Made by a program: the position numbers and the translations under genes
The notes under the pieces: model-generated
Told to the model about the DNA's origin: nothing
Database searches by the model: none
The model's input: the letters and a program-made list of their open reading frames with translations, nothing else
DNA from: Bifidobacterium imperatoris
Lineage (GTDB): Bacteria > Actinomycetota > Actinomycetes > Actinomycetales > Bifidobacteriaceae
Reading direction: 5' to 3'
NCBI RefSeq assembly: GCF_002860405.1
Contig: NZ_NMWV01000001.1
Location: 48,366 to 112,365 of the forward strand
Length of the DNA: 64,000 bases
In this document: positions 28,812 to 37,972 of the stretch, one piece after another
Numbering within the stretch: position 1 is the stretch's first letter
Layout of the letters: the number at the start of each line of letters is the position of its first letter

Positions 28812-30827
28812 ATGTCTATTTCCATCACAGCCACCACGAAAGTGACTGGTGCGATGCCCTCCAAAGCCGTGGCATACGCGGTCGAGGACATCGAACGTGA
28901 CTTGAAAGCCACGGTGCTGCCATCCGAACAGCAGGGTGCAAACATCGTGCTGGTCGAAGGACCGCATAATCCGGAAACCTATGAAGTGCGTGTGTCGGAC
29001 GGCAATCTGGAAGTCCACGCCGGCGACGACTTCGGCTTCATCTACGGTCTGTATGCAGTCAGCCGTGAAGTGCTTGGCGTCAAGGATTTCTGGTTCTGGA
29101 ACGATCAGCGTTTTGAGCCGGTTCCGAGCATCGAGATCGCCGACGATTTTGCGTTGACCAGCAAGCCGACCGCCGTCAAATACAAGGGCTTCTTCATCAA
29201 TGATGAGGTGCTGCTGGAAGACTGGAAGTTCGATAATGATTCGGATAAGACCTGGCGTTTGGCCTTCGAAACGGTCTACCGTCTCGGCGGCAATATGGTT
29301 ATCCCCGGCTCCGGCCAGCGTGGAGAGCCGCATTTGAAGCTTGCTCAGGACATGGGCTTCTATATCAACCAGCATCACGCATGCCCGCTCGGTGCTCGCA
29401 TGTTCGCTGCTGCCTATCCGGGCGTGCAGCCCAAGTGGCCTGAGGAGGAGCATCGTTTTGAAGCTTTGTGGCGCGAAGCCATTGAAGCTCAGAAGGGCAA
29501 GCGCACCGTGTGGACCCTTGGTTTCCGAGGCCAGGGCGATCAGCCGTTCTGGAACTTCGACCCGCGTTACGCTACCGATGAGGCACGCGGCAAGCTGCTC
29601 TCCGAGATCATTCAGCGCCAATACGACATGGTGCAGGAAGCCGATCCGGGTGCCCAATGCGTGATCTATCTGTACGGCGAAGCTATGGAACTCTACCGTG
29701 CCGGAGTTCTGACTTACCCGAAGCAGGTGGCCAAGATTTGGGCCGACAACGGTTTCGGCCGCATGGTCTCCCGCCGTCAGGAGAACAACAATCCGCGCGT
29801 GCCTGCCATGCCCACCAACGATGGCGACAACGGTATCTACTATCACGCCAGCTTCTACGATCTGCAGGCCGCCAACCATACCACCGATATCACCAACGAT
29901 CCGCGACTTGTAGCCAAGGAACTGGAAGACGTGATTGACAACGGTGGCGACGATGTGTGGATTGTCAACGCATCCAACATCAAGCCGCACGTCTACTTCC
30001 TCAACTTCATCGCAGCCATTTGGCGTGAAGGCAAGATCAACTTCGAGAAGGTGGCCAAGCAGTACATTGCCGACTACTACGGCGAAGAGAACGTGGATGC
30101 TGTCTTCAACCTGTATGAGGAGTATTGGAAGGCAGCCGTGCAGTACGGTCCGAACTGGGACGATCATGCCGGCGAACAGTACTTCAACCATGTACCGCGC
30201 ATGCTCATTACCCAATGGCTACGCGACAAGCAGGCTCCTGCACAGGATTTGCGCTGGATGCACGACGGCAAGAATCTCAAGGAACAGATCGACTTCTATC
30301 GCGATTTGATTGCCCCAGCTGTTGACCGCTACGCCGACCTGGCCGACAAAGTGGAGCTAGCCGCTATTTCCGCCGAACTGCGCGGTGAGGAAGATGCAGC
30401 CGAATTGATTCGCGATTCCATCGGCGTGGAAGTCGGCATCTACGAACATTCCGTGGCCGCCTCCGTACACGTATGCGACGCTTTGCTCGCAGGATACGAC
30501 GAAGACTGGCAGCACGCGTTCTATGACGCCGGACTTGCCGCCGAGGAATTCACCGCCGGCGACCATGCGATGCGCGACCGCGAACACGGCAAATGGGAAG
30601 GCTTCTGGCGCAACGACTGCCTGACCGACATCAAGCAATCCGCTTGGGTGTGTGAGCAGCTCATGGGCTACTTGCGCTGCGTAGGCGATGGCCCACACTA
30701 CTTCCAGTGGCTGCGTGACTTCATGTACCCGGCTTGGGAGAAGGATGTGTTCGTGATTATGAACATGGAAAACCACCCAACCGACCGTGAGATCTTCGCC
30801 GCCATGAAGGCCAAGTGGGGCAAGTAA
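28812..30827 (+). CDS. GH115-like glycoside hydrolase (putative alpha-glucuronidase), intracellular
   Basis: A 671-residue protein resembling GH115 (xylan alpha-1,2-glucuronidases). Characteristic pieces are KYKGFFINDEVLLEDWKF, TWRLAFETVYRLGGNMVIPG, MGFYINQHHACPLGARMF and DGDNGIYYHASFYDLQAANH. No signal peptide is present, so it would act on imported oligosaccharides, such as glucuronic-acid-branched fragments. It is shorter than many GH115 enzymes (800 or more). ATG at 28812 has GGAGGA 4 bases upstream. It diverges from the LacI-SBP regulator, and a hexuronide-type symporter gene follows 76 bases downstream, which fits uptake plus hydrolysis. The exact substrate is not proven. Confidence 0.75.
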   Translation: MSISITATTKVTGAMPSKAVAYAVEDIERDLKATVLPSEQQGANIVLVEGPHNPETYEVRVSDGNLEVHAGDDFGFIYGLYAVSREVLGVKDFWFWNDQRFEPVPSIEIADDFALTSKPTAVKYKGFFINDEVLLEDWKFDNDSDKTWRLAFETVYRLGGNMVIPGSGQRGEPHLKLAQDMGFYINQHHACPLGARMFAAAYPGVQPKWPEEEHRFEALWREAIEAQKGKRTVWTLGFRGQGDQPFWNFDPRYATDEARGKLLSEIIQRQYDMVQEADPGAQCVIYLYGEAMELYRAGVLTYPKQVAKIWADNGFGRMVSRRQENNNPRVPAMPTNDGDNGIYYHASFYDLQAANHTTDITNDPRLVAKELEDVIDNGGDDVWIVNASNIKPHVYFLNFIAAIWREGKINFEKVAKQYIADYYGEENVDAVFNLYEEYWKAAVQYGPNWDDHAGEQYFNHVPRMLITQWLRDKQAPAQDLRWMHDGKNLKEQIDFYRDLIAPAVDRYADLADKVELAAISAELRGEEDAAELIRDSIGVEVGIYEHSVAASVHVCDALLAGYDEDWQHAFYDAGLAAEEFTAGDHAMRDREHGKWEGFWRNDCLTDIKQSAWVCEQLMGYLRCVGDGPHYFQWLRDFMYPAWEKDVFVIMNMENHPTDREIFAAMKAKWGK

Positions 30828-30903
30828 TCCTCATAATTCGTAACAGTCAATGAACGATTATCGGCCCGGCAATGTTGGGCCGGACAAAGAAAGGAATGCT
30901 GCA

Positions 30904-32469
30904 ATGACACAGCAGGCAGCAGCTCCTGAGGCTAAGGCGCCTCAAGGACGCAAAATCAAGCTCATCAACGCAATCGGATACGCGTTCGGTGATTTCTACG
31001 GTGGTGGCTTCGGCCAGATCGCCACGTACCTAACCCTCTTCTGGACCACATTCGCTGGACTCAAGGTGGCCCAGGCCGGTTCCATCGTCGGCATCGCCAC
31101 CATGCTCGCCGCATTCTCCGCACTGGTGTTCGGCACTCTGTCCGACAACCTGTACAAGTACAAGATCGGTCGTAAATTCGGCCGCCGTCGTTTCCTGATT
31201 CTGCTTGGCGTGCCGACCCTGCTCGTCACTATTCTGATGTTCGTGCCGGGACTGCCGGTGTGGGCCTACTTCGTGGTGTACGCACTGTGGATCATCGCCA
31301 ACCAGCTGATTATGACCCCGTACTCGGTGCTGCCGAACGAAATGACCACCGACTTCAACGGCCGCACTATGCTCTCCACCACGCGTATGCTGTTCTCCGG
31401 CATCTCCACCGCCGTGATTCCGCTGGGCATGGCCGCCTTCCTGAAGGCTTTGGGAGATAAGCAAAGCTCTTCCTACACCATTTCGATGGGCTTCTTCATC
31501 GTACTGTTTGCCGTGTTCGTGTTCATCGCCTACAAGTCCACTTGGGAGCTCACTCCTGAAGAGGCAGGATTTGACGAGGCCGCTATCGAGGCGGAAAAGA
31601 AAGAGCCGTTCAACTTCGGCAAGTGGCTCAAGGGCGTGGCTGATATCTTCGTCGGTTACTTCTCCACTCTGCGCAACAAGACCTTCCGCAAGCACATCCT
31701 CATCTACCTGCTCGGCCAGTCCTTCCTGGACATCTTCGGCCAGGTGTGGCTGTTCTTCGTGCTTTACAACCTCAACAAGCCGGTCGCATTCGGTTCCGCC
31801 CTGCTCGGCATGGCATTGATTGGTGAGCCGCTCAAGCCAGTGTTCGGCTGGATCTTCGCCAAGCTCGGCCCGCGCAAGATGTTCTCCCTGAACTTCGCCG
31901 GCGCCATCCTGGGCCTCTTGGGCCTGTGGGGTCTGTGGCAGACCGCATCCCAGAACAACACCACCGCATGGAACGTGGCACTGTACGTAGTTATGATCTG
32001 GTGGCTGATCTTCCGCGCCATGACCTGGTTCATCCCGTGGAACGTGTTCCCGTTCATCCCGGATGTCGACATGATCATGGCAGGCGAGAACCGCGGTGGC
32101 CTCTACATCGGCTTCCAGCAGTTCGCCCGCAAGATCACCGCAGGCCTGTCCGCAATGGCTTGGGGCTGGTTCCTTGGTGCCAACGGCTTCGTGGAAGAAG
32201 CGTTCAAGGCTGGCAAGCCGCAGCCTGAGCAGGCCGTGAACGCCATCGGCACTGTGCTGGTCTGGTGGATCATCGCTGGTCTCGCCGTCGCCTGGATCAT
32301 CTCCTTCACGATGAAGCTCGACAAGAACACCGACGCCGTGCTGCTGAAGGAAATCGACCGACTGAAGGCAGGCGGCAAGAAGGCCGACGTCGATCCCGCA
32401 ACCAAGAAGGTCGTCGAACAGCTCACCGGCATCAAGTACGAGCAGTGCTGGCCGCAAACCACCGAGTGA
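30904..32469 (+). CDS. GPH-family sugar:cation symporter (MFS)
   Basis: A 521-residue carrier with about twelve membrane helices, of the glycoside-pentoside-hexuronide type. Diagnostic stretches are IGYAFGDFYGGGFGQIATYL near the N-terminus, the loop GRKFGRRRFLILLGVP, TPYSVLPNEMTTDFNGRTML, and late helices such as VLVWWIIAGLAVAWIISF. The start ATG at 30904 follows AAAGGA. A GC-rich hairpin, CGGCCC (30862-30867) with GGGCCG (30877-30882), lies in the gap after the GH115-like gene and may act as an intercistronic processing or stabilising element. It probably imports the glycoside cleaved by that enzyme. Confidence 0.85.
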   Translation: MTQQAAAPEAKAPQGRKIKLINAIGYAFGDFYGGGFGQIATYLTLFWTTFAGLKVAQAGSIVGIATMLAAFSALVFGTLSDNLYKYKIGRKFGRRRFLILLGVPTLLVTILMFVPGLPVWAYFVVYALWIIANQLIMTPYSVLPNEMTTDFNGRTMLSTTRMLFSGISTAVIPLGMAAFLKALGDKQSSSYTISMGFFIVLFAVFVFIAYKSTWELTPEEAGFDEAAIEAEKKEPFNFGKWLKGVADIFVGYFSTLRNKTFRKHILIYLLGQSFLDIFGQVWLFFVLYNLNKPVAFGSALLGMALIGEPLKPVFGWIFAKLGPRKMFSLNFAGAILGLLGLWGLWQTASQNNTTAWNVALYVVMIWWLIFRAMTWFIPWNVFPFIPDVDMIMAGENRGGLYIGFQQFARKITAGLSAMAWGWFLGANGFVEEAFKAGKPQPEQAVNAIGTVLVWWIIAGLAVAWIISFTMKLDKNTDAVLLKEIDRLKAGGKKADVDPATKKVVEQLTGIKYEQCWPQTTE

Positions 32470-32534
32470 TGTGGCAGGATTGACTGCTTGATACTGAATA
32501 ATCAGCCAATCGCAAAATAGCTGATGAACGCACT

Positions 32535-32563
32535 GGCTCCCCTTCCCTGAGGGGGAGCCTTTT
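32535..32563 (+). terminator. Terminator after the symporter gene
   Basis: GGCTCCCC (32535-32542) with GGGGAGCC (32552-32559), then TTTT. Confidence 0.88.
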
Positions 32564-32668
32564 GCGTCATATTTTGCAATATGGAAGTTTGCGTCTCGAG
32601 AAACGTGCGGCCATTACAATGAGCCGCGTTACTAGCTATCGGGCGCTAATGTGCGTCAAGGAGGAACA

Positions 32669-33715
32669 ATGGCAGAGATCACATGGAAGTCGATTCTCAC
32701 CAAGCTGGTCGGGGGAGACCACCTGAGCGCCGAGGAATCCGAGTGGTTCGTTGATGATCTGATGAAGGGCAATGCGAATCCCGCAGCAGTGGGTGCGGCG
32801 CTCGCCATGCAGCAGCAGCTGGGCCTGACCGCTGAAGAAGTGTCGGGTGCAGCCAAGGCTATGGTGTCTCATGCTGTGCCGCTGAATGTTTCCGGCGAGA
32901 CCACGGATATCGTGGGCACTGGTGGCGACGGCTTCGCCACGGTGAATCTTTCCACGATGGGCGCGGTGGTTGCTGCCGCAGCCGGTGTGAAGATCGTCAA
33001 GCATGGTAACCGCGCCGCATCCTCGAAGTGCGGTGCCGCCGATGTGCTGGAAGCTCTGGGTTTGCCGCTCGATTTGAAGCCGGAAGCTGTGGGTGAGGTC
33101 GGTGACGAAGTGGGCATCACGTTCGCCTTCGCCCGTACCTTCCACCCGGCAATGCGTTTTGTGGGCCCGGTTCGCGCGGCCCTCGGCATCCCGTGCGTGT
33201 TCAACGTGCTGGGACCGTTGACCAACCCGGCTAAGCCGGCACATGTGGCCATCGGTTGCGCCAACCGTGTCATGAGCCCAATCATGGCAGGCGCTTATGC
33301 GGCGGCCGGTCAGTCCGGCATGGTCTACACCTCGCATGAGGGCATGGATGAGCTCGCTCCCACCGGTCCGGTCTCCGTCTGGGAGATTCGCGACGGCAAG
33401 GTTACCGAAACCGACTTCGACCCGACCGTTGATCTCGGCCTCGCCAAGATCGATGTCGCCGACCTGAAGGGCGGCGAACCTGAAGTCAATGCTGCCGCAT
33501 TCCGCGATTTCCTGGCCGGAAAGGATGTGCCGTCCCGCTCCACTGCATTGCTCAACGCCGCCTCCGCCATCGTGGCTGACGGGCACCTGGTGGGTGATGG
33601 TTCGCTGGCTGAGCGCTTCGCTGAAGCCTACAAGATTGCCGAGGATGCTGTCGATTCCGGCAAGGCCGAAGCGCTGCTGAACAAGTGGATTGAGACCGCC
33701 AAGTCCAAGGCCTGA
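32669..33715 (+). CDS. trpD: Anthranilate phosphoribosyltransferase
   Basis: A 348-residue TrpD that joins anthranilate to PRPP in tryptophan synthesis. The PRPP loop GTGGDGFATVNLST, the KHGNRAASSKCGAADVLEAL motif and FVGPVRAALGIPCVFNVLGP are present. ATG at 32669 has GGAGG at 32660-32664; the earlier GTG at 32651 would precede it. A -10-like TACAAT lies at 32615-32620. The gene is alone, flanked by two terminators, with no other trp gene in the window, and is simply inserted within the sugar locus. Confidence 0.95.
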   Translation: MAEITWKSILTKLVGGDHLSAEESEWFVDDLMKGNANPAAVGAALAMQQQLGLTAEEVSGAAKAMVSHAVPLNVSGETTDIVGTGGDGFATVNLSTMGAVVAAAAGVKIVKHGNRAASSKCGAADVLEALGLPLDLKPEAVGEVGDEVGITFAFARTFHPAMRFVGPVRAALGIPCVFNVLGPLTNPAKPAHVAIGCANRVMSPIMAGAYAAAGQSGMVYTSHEGMDELAPTGPVSVWEIRDGKVTETDFDPTVDLGLAKIDVADLKGGEPEVNAAAFRDFLAGKDVPSRSTALLNAASAIVADGHLVGDGSLAERFAEAYKIAEDAVDSGKAEALLNKWIETAKSKA

Positions 33716-33759
33716 TTGCATAGCGGTCAAGATGTACGGCCAATCATCATTGGTTATCG

Positions 33760-33789
33760 AGCTCCCCTCATGCGAGGGGAGCTTTTTTA
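33760..33789 (+). terminator. Terminator after trpD
   Basis: AGCTCCCCTC-ATGC-GAGGGGAGCT (33760-33783), a 10-bp perfect stem with a 4-nt loop, then TTTTTT. Confidence 0.93.
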
Positions 33790-33798
33790 TATCTCGAT

Positions 33799-33833
33799 AT
33801 TGATGCAATCATTTTGGCAACAATGGCAACAAT
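33799..33833. promoter_or_regulatory. Probable operator upstream of the ABC importer
   Basis: ATTGATG-CAATCAT is followed by TTTTGGCAACAATGGCAACAA, giving two direct TGGCAA copies (33815 and 33824). The same elements (ATTGATG, TTTGGCAA, TGGCAAC) occur in the lacI/GH115 gap at 28646-28696. This suggests common control by the LacI-SBP fusion, but affinity is untested. Confidence 0.55.
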
Positions 33834-33910
33834 TAGGATGAATGGGAACGCAAACGTTATCCTTAAACCATATCCGGCCGATGACGGCGTGGAATCATGG
33901 GAGGAACATC

Positions 33911-34843
33911 GTGAGTTCGTTTTCGGAATTCGGGTCGCTGGTCAAAAACCGGCATAAGCCGAAAGACAAACCGACTGACACGAAAGTGGCATTGGGTTTT
34001 CTGGCACCTTGGTTGATTGGCGCGTTGTTCCTAAGCCTGATTCCTATGGTGTATTCGTTGGTGATTTCTTTCACCAAATACAACATGATTAAACCGCCTC
34101 AATTTGTCGGTCTGATGAACTATCGGCATATGCTCGCCGACCCCAGATTCATCAATTCACTTACTGTCACGTTGATTTACGTGGTTATCTCTGTACCGTT
34201 GCAGCTTGTTGCCGCTCTCGCCTTGGCTGTACTGCTGGACCGAGGCATGCGCGGACTTGCCTTCTACCGTTCGGCGTTCTACCTGCCTTCGATGTTGGGC
34301 GGCTCGGTGGCCGTGGCGGTGCTGTGGAAGATGGTCTTCGGCTCAGACGGCCTGTTCAATGCATTGTTGGGATTGCTTGGTATTGATACATCAATGTCGT
34401 GGATAGCCAACCCTGATACCGCCAACTGGACGCTCATCGCCTTACACGTATGGCAGTTTGGCTCGCCGATGGTCATCTTCCTTGCCGGTCTGCGTCAGAT
34501 ACCGCGCGAGCTTTACGAGGCAGCCAGCGTGGATGGTGCCGGCAAATGGCGCCAATTCCGATCTATCACCTTGCCGATGCTCAGTCCGATTATCTTCTTC
34601 AATCTGGTGATGAGCGTGATCAACTCGTTCCAGACCTTCACGCAAGCGTATGTGGTTTCCGGCGGCACTGGTGGACCATCTGACTCCACACTGTTCTACA
34701 CGCTGTACCTATATCAGCAAGGTTTCGCCTCATTGCGTATGGGATACGCGTCCGCGTTGGCTTGGATCATGGTGCTGATCGTGGCCGCGCTTACTGGAAT
34801 CAATTTCGCTCTTTCGAAGTTCTGGGTGCATTACGATGACTGA
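33911..34843 (+). CDS. Sugar ABC transporter permease, MalF/UgpA type
   Basis: A 310-residue inner-membrane permease with six predicted helices. The EAA loop that docks the ATPase reads EAASVDGAGKWRQFRSITLP. The start is GTG at 33911, supported by GGGAGGA 5 bases upstream; the frame stays open upstream to 33842 without a better start. The second permease overlaps its 3' end by 8 bases. No ATPase gene is in the cluster; bifidobacterial and other actinobacterial sugar importers usually share a multitasking MsiK-type ATPase encoded elsewhere. Confidence 0.92.
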   Translation: MSSFSEFGSLVKNRHKPKDKPTDTKVALGFLAPWLIGALFLSLIPMVYSLVISFTKYNMIKPPQFVGLMNYRHMLADPRFINSLTVTLIYVVISVPLQLVAALALAVLLDRGMRGLAFYRSAFYLPSMLGGSVAVAVLWKMVFGSDGLFNALLGLLGIDTSMSWIANPDTANWTLIALHVWQFGSPMVIFLAGLRQIPRELYEAASVDGAGKWRQFRSITLPMLSPIIFFNLVMSVINSFQTFTQAYVVSGGTGGPSDSTLFYTLYLYQQGFASLRMGYASALAWIMVLIVAALTGINFALSKFWVHYDD

Positions 34844-35816
34844 CGTTGCAACGATGAATGCCATGCTGAATCCTCCTCAATCCATCAAGGAGACCACTAT
34901 GCGTGAGATGCGTGAACGGATGCGGCAACAAGCGTATGCCGAACTTGGTTCCGGTGCGGGGATGCAGCCCCATCGCGGCCGTAGTATTGCGCGCGTAGTG
35001 GGTTCTGTTGCCAAGCAGATTCTGATACTGTTGCTCGCAATCCTGATGCTGTATCCGATTCTGTGGATGATTGCAAGCTCTCTGCGCCCGCAAAGTGAGA
35101 TATTCACCAATATGGGGTTGCTGGTCACCAAACCAGTCTGGGAAAACTATGTTGCCGGATGGAATGCATTGAGCTACCCGTTCGGTCGGTACATTCTCAA
35201 CTCGCTGATTATCGTGGTATTTGCCATCATCGGCAACATCCTCACCTGTTCGATGGCTGCCTACGCATTCGCCCGTTTGAACTTCCGATTCCGCGGCATG
35301 CTGTTCGGATTCATGCTTCTGATGCTCATGATTCCGATTCATGTGATTGTGATTCCTCAGTACATCATGTGGAATTCGCTGCACCTGATCAACACCTTTG
35401 TGCCGTTAATCGTGCCGAAGTTCTTGGCTATGGATGGGTTCTTCACCTTCCTCTTCTACCAGTTCCTGCGCGGACTGCCGCATGATTTGGATGAAGCCGC
35501 CAAAATCGACGGTGCCGGTCATATTCGTATCTTTTTCCAGATTTTGCTGCCGTTAATGAAGCCCGCCATCGGCACTTGCGCGGTATTCACATTCATCTGG
35601 ACATGGAACGACTTCTTCAGCCAGCTGTTGTACTTGACCAAACCGGATATGTACACCGTGCCGATCGCATTGCGTACATTCATCGACTCACAATCCCAAT
35701 CCAGCTATGGACCGATGTTTGCCATGAGTGTGGTTTCGTTGATTCCGCTGTTCTTGGTATTTACATTCGGCCAAAAGTATCTCGTTCAGGGAATTGCCAC
35801 GACGGGAGGCAAGTGA
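34836..35816 (+). CDS. Sugar ABC transporter permease, MalG/UgpE type
   Basis: A 326-residue second permease subunit. The N-terminal 55 residues are soluble and unusually long, with helices from ILILLLAILMLYPILWMIAS on. The EAA motif is DEAAKIDGAGHIRIFFQILL. The ATG overlaps the previous gene's stop by 8 bases, and its own TGA overlaps the start of the binding-protein gene (TGATG), so the three are one translationally coupled operon. Confidence 0.93.
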   Translation: MTDVATMNAMLNPPQSIKETTMREMRERMRQQAYAELGSGAGMQPHRGRSIARVVGSVAKQILILLLAILMLYPILWMIASSLRPQSEIFTNMGLLVTKPVWENYVAGWNALSYPFGRYILNSLIIVVFAIIGNILTCSMAAYAFARLNFRFRGMLFGFMLLMLMIPIHVIVIPQYIMWNSLHLINTFVPLIVPKFLAMDGFFTFLFYQFLRGLPHDLDEAAKIDGAGHIRIFFQILLPLMKPAIGTCAVFTFIWTWNDFFSQLLYLTKPDMYTVPIALRTFIDSQSQSSYGPMFAMSVVSLIPLFLVFTFGQKYLVQGIATTGGK

Positions 35817-37129
35817 TGAATCGTGTGTGGAAGAAAGTAATGGCAGCTGGATTGGCTACGGTGACGTTGTGCAGTGCCGCTGCGTGCGGTAGCTCAGTTG
35901 GCGCTTCTGATGTGCCGGTGGTACCGGCTGATGGCGATGTGACGATTCGTCTCAACTGGTGGGGTGGCGACGCCCGCATCAAAGCCACCGAGCAAGCGGT
36001 TAAGGGTTTCGAAGCCGAGCATCCGAATATCCATGTCGATATGGAATACTCGGATTGGACCGGCTACTGGGACAAGCTCGCCGTGCAATCCGCAGGTGGT
36101 AACGCGCCGGATGTGATGCAGATGGACGAGCTGTATCTCGCTTTTTACGGTTCTATGGGCTCACTGCTCGATTTGAACAAGGCTTCTCAATATTTGGATT
36201 TGAGCACGATGGATGCGTCGCTTAAATCGATGGGGCAAGTCGAAGGCGAGCAGGTGGCGGCTCCAGCCACAACCGCACAATACGGTGTCATCGTCAACAA
36301 CGATGTGCTAGATTCTCTGGGCCTTACACTACCGGATACCGACCAATGGACATGGAATGATTTTGAAAAATTCGCTCAACAGGTAACTGAACGTTCAGCC
36401 GGGCAATACATCGGATCGATTGCTCCAAACAATGGATACGGCTTGCAATTATGGGCACGTCAGCGTGGTGAGAGCCTGTTTAAGGGCAATGCCATTACCA
36501 TCTCGCCGAAAACGCTGGCATCATTTCTGCAATTGCCTGCTGATTGGGCGAAGAATGGTATTGAAGGCAATGCTGAACGTTGGAGTGAGAACACGGCAGC
36601 CAGCTTGAATGATACGGATTTTGGCAAAGGCAAGCAAGCCATGATGATTACGCAGGCAACGATGATTACACCATACGCTGAGGCTGCGGGTACACAGAAC
36701 ATGACGGTGGTGCCTATGCCTCAGGTGACTCCCGGGGCAAAGACCATGTACTTGAAGCCCGGCATGTATTGGGCCATTTCCTCCGGCTCGCAGCATCCCG
36801 CCGAGGCGGCCATGTTGATTGATTATCTGATCAATAACAAGCAAGCAGGTGCGGTCCTCGGCACCGAGCGCGGTATACCGGCGAACAACGATATTCGTAA
36901 GATGCTTGCCGGCAGTGCCTCGGGTACTGACAAATCAGCACTGAATTTTGTGGACGATATTCAAGCCACCATCGGCAAGGCTCCGGCAATCACGCCAAAC
37001 GGTGCATCCGAATTGGACAAGACCATCGTGCGCTATCAACAGGATGTGGTCTTTGGCAAACGTAAACCACTGGAAGCTGCCAAGTCGATGATCGCCGAGC
37101 TTCAGGAATCCATCGATTTTGCCTCATAA
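35816..37129 (+). CDS. Sugar ABC transporter solute-binding lipoprotein
   Basis: A 437-residue extracellular binding protein that delivers a sugar or oligosaccharide to the two permeases. The signal peptide is MNRVWKKVMAAGLATVTLCS, with the lipobox region SAAACGSS (Cys near residue 24). The mature part has family-1 solute-binding-protein features: LNWWGGDARIKATEQAVKGF, GGNAPDVMQMDELYLAFYGS, and TMYLKPGMYWAISSGSQHPA. It is the last gene of the importer operon. Its fold is the same class as the C-terminal domain of the LacI fusion at 26368-28623, so the cell would have both an exported and a cytoplasmic sugar binder of this class. Confidence 0.93.
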   Translation: MNRVWKKVMAAGLATVTLCSAAACGSSVGASDVPVVPADGDVTIRLNWWGGDARIKATEQAVKGFEAEHPNIHVDMEYSDWTGYWDKLAVQSAGGNAPDVMQMDELYLAFYGSMGSLLDLNKASQYLDLSTMDASLKSMGQVEGEQVAAPATTAQYGVIVNNDVLDSLGLTLPDTDQWTWNDFEKFAQQVTERSAGQYIGSIAPNNGYGLQLWARQRGESLFKGNAITISPKTLASFLQLPADWAKNGIEGNAERWSENTAASLNDTDFGKGKQAMMITQATMITPYAEAAGTQNMTVVPMPQVTPGAKTMYLKPGMYWAISSGSQHPAEAAMLIDYLINNKQAGAVLGTERGIPANNDIRKMLAGSASGTDKSALNFVDDIQATIGKAPAITPNGASELDKTIVRYQQDVVFGKRKPLEAAKSMIAELQESIDFAS

Positions 37130-37157
37130 ACCGATATTCCTCGATCAGCCTCAACTA

Positions 37158-37263
37158 GACTGTAGGTTTTTCAACACTGACTGTAGGATTTCTGACACTG
37201 ACTGTAGGATTTCCAACGGAAAACGTTCAAAAACCTACAGTCAGTGTTGAAAAACCTACAGTC
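37158..37263. repeat. Cluster of five 21-bp repeats, three direct and two inverted
   Basis: The unit is GACTGTAGGTTTTTCAACAC plus T. Copies 1-3 lie on the plus strand (37158-37178, 37179-37199, 37200-37220, the last diverged) and copies 4-5 on the minus strand (37222-37242, 37243-37263). Copies 1 and 5 are exact reverse complements, so the block can fold into a long hairpin. It sits between convergent genes, where it could end transcription from both sides. Units are adjacent without spacers, so it is not a CRISPR array. Confidence 0.85.
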
Positions 37264-37309
37264 AGGATATGTCAAAAGAGAATGGTGCTTGAGCGTGAAC
37301 CTGCCGAGG

Positions 37310-37921
37310 CTACACGCGTGCGCCGTCGTCGAAATAGCCGCCTTTGTCTCCGGGACGGTTTTTGCGAGTGAGCGCTTTGTACATGAGATTGCCAAGGCCG
37401 ATGATTGTGCATACGCCAAACGCAATGTTCAGTATGGTGCTGAGCACTGGAATGCTGTATAGCGCGGGCACGAGAATCATCACCAAGATGCCAACCACGC
37501 CGATAACCAGCAGAGCCACCGATAATACGGTCGAAGCGTGAGCCGGCCCCAAATCCGGGTTCGGAGGGGTGAAACCGCCATCATCGTAACGGTCCATCAC
37601 ATCATCGGTATCAAGCCAACTCGAGCCGGTGAAATCGCGCGGGCCTCGGCTCTGCTGTGAACGCTCGTGAAATGGGCGAACGCCATCAGTGAAAGCGCCA
37701 GCATCCAAATCGTCCACGGAAAGCAGTGCCTCCTTCTCCCGCTTCTTGGCCTGCTTCTCGAATTTCTTGGCTTGCCGAGAAGACGCCACATCATTGAGAT
37801 CGGCCTTATGCTCGGCTTCGAATGCCGCCCAAGCGGCATCGAGATCATCATGCTTTGCGCCATCATCCGGCGTGGGCGTTGTCGGCTCGTCAGCTGCGTT
37901 GGTATTGTTGAGGTCAGTCAT
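37310..37921 (-). CDS. Actinobacterial protein with C-terminal membrane helices, unknown function
   Basis: A 203-residue protein. The N-terminal 120 residues are soluble, acidic and Lys-rich, with a likely coiled segment (RQAKKFEKQAKKREKEALLS). Two adjacent hydrophobic helices lie near residues 140-185 (STVLSVALLVIGVVGILVMI, IPVLSTILNIAFGVCTIIGL). The C-terminus is short and polar. I recognise no named domain. ATG at 37921 is taken because upstream translation overlaps the acyltransferase gene in antisense. It diverges from plsC with about 50 bases between the starts. Confidence 0.75.
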   Translation of the reverse strand: MTDLNNTNAADEPTTPTPDDGAKHDDLDAAWAAFEAEHKADLNDVASSRQAKKFEKQAKKREKEALLSVDDLDAGAFTDGVRPFHERSQQSRGPRDFTGSSWLDTDDVMDRYDDGGFTPPNPDLGPAHASTVLSVALLVIGVVGILVMILVPALYSIPVLSTILNIAFGVCTIIGLGNLMYKALTRKNRPGDKGGYFDDGARV

Positions 37922-37972
37922 ATACACCACTCTAATCTGATGCCCCAAACCGCGCAGGGAGGGAAACGCCAA

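Noticed and set aside
32469..32669. Tryptophan leader peptide or T-box before trpD
   Set aside because: The gap holds the symporter terminator and a short -10-like sequence; no Trp-codon leader frame or T-box motif is visible.
37158..37263. CRISPR array
   Set aside because: Repeats abut with no spacers, are in both orientations, and no cas gene is near.
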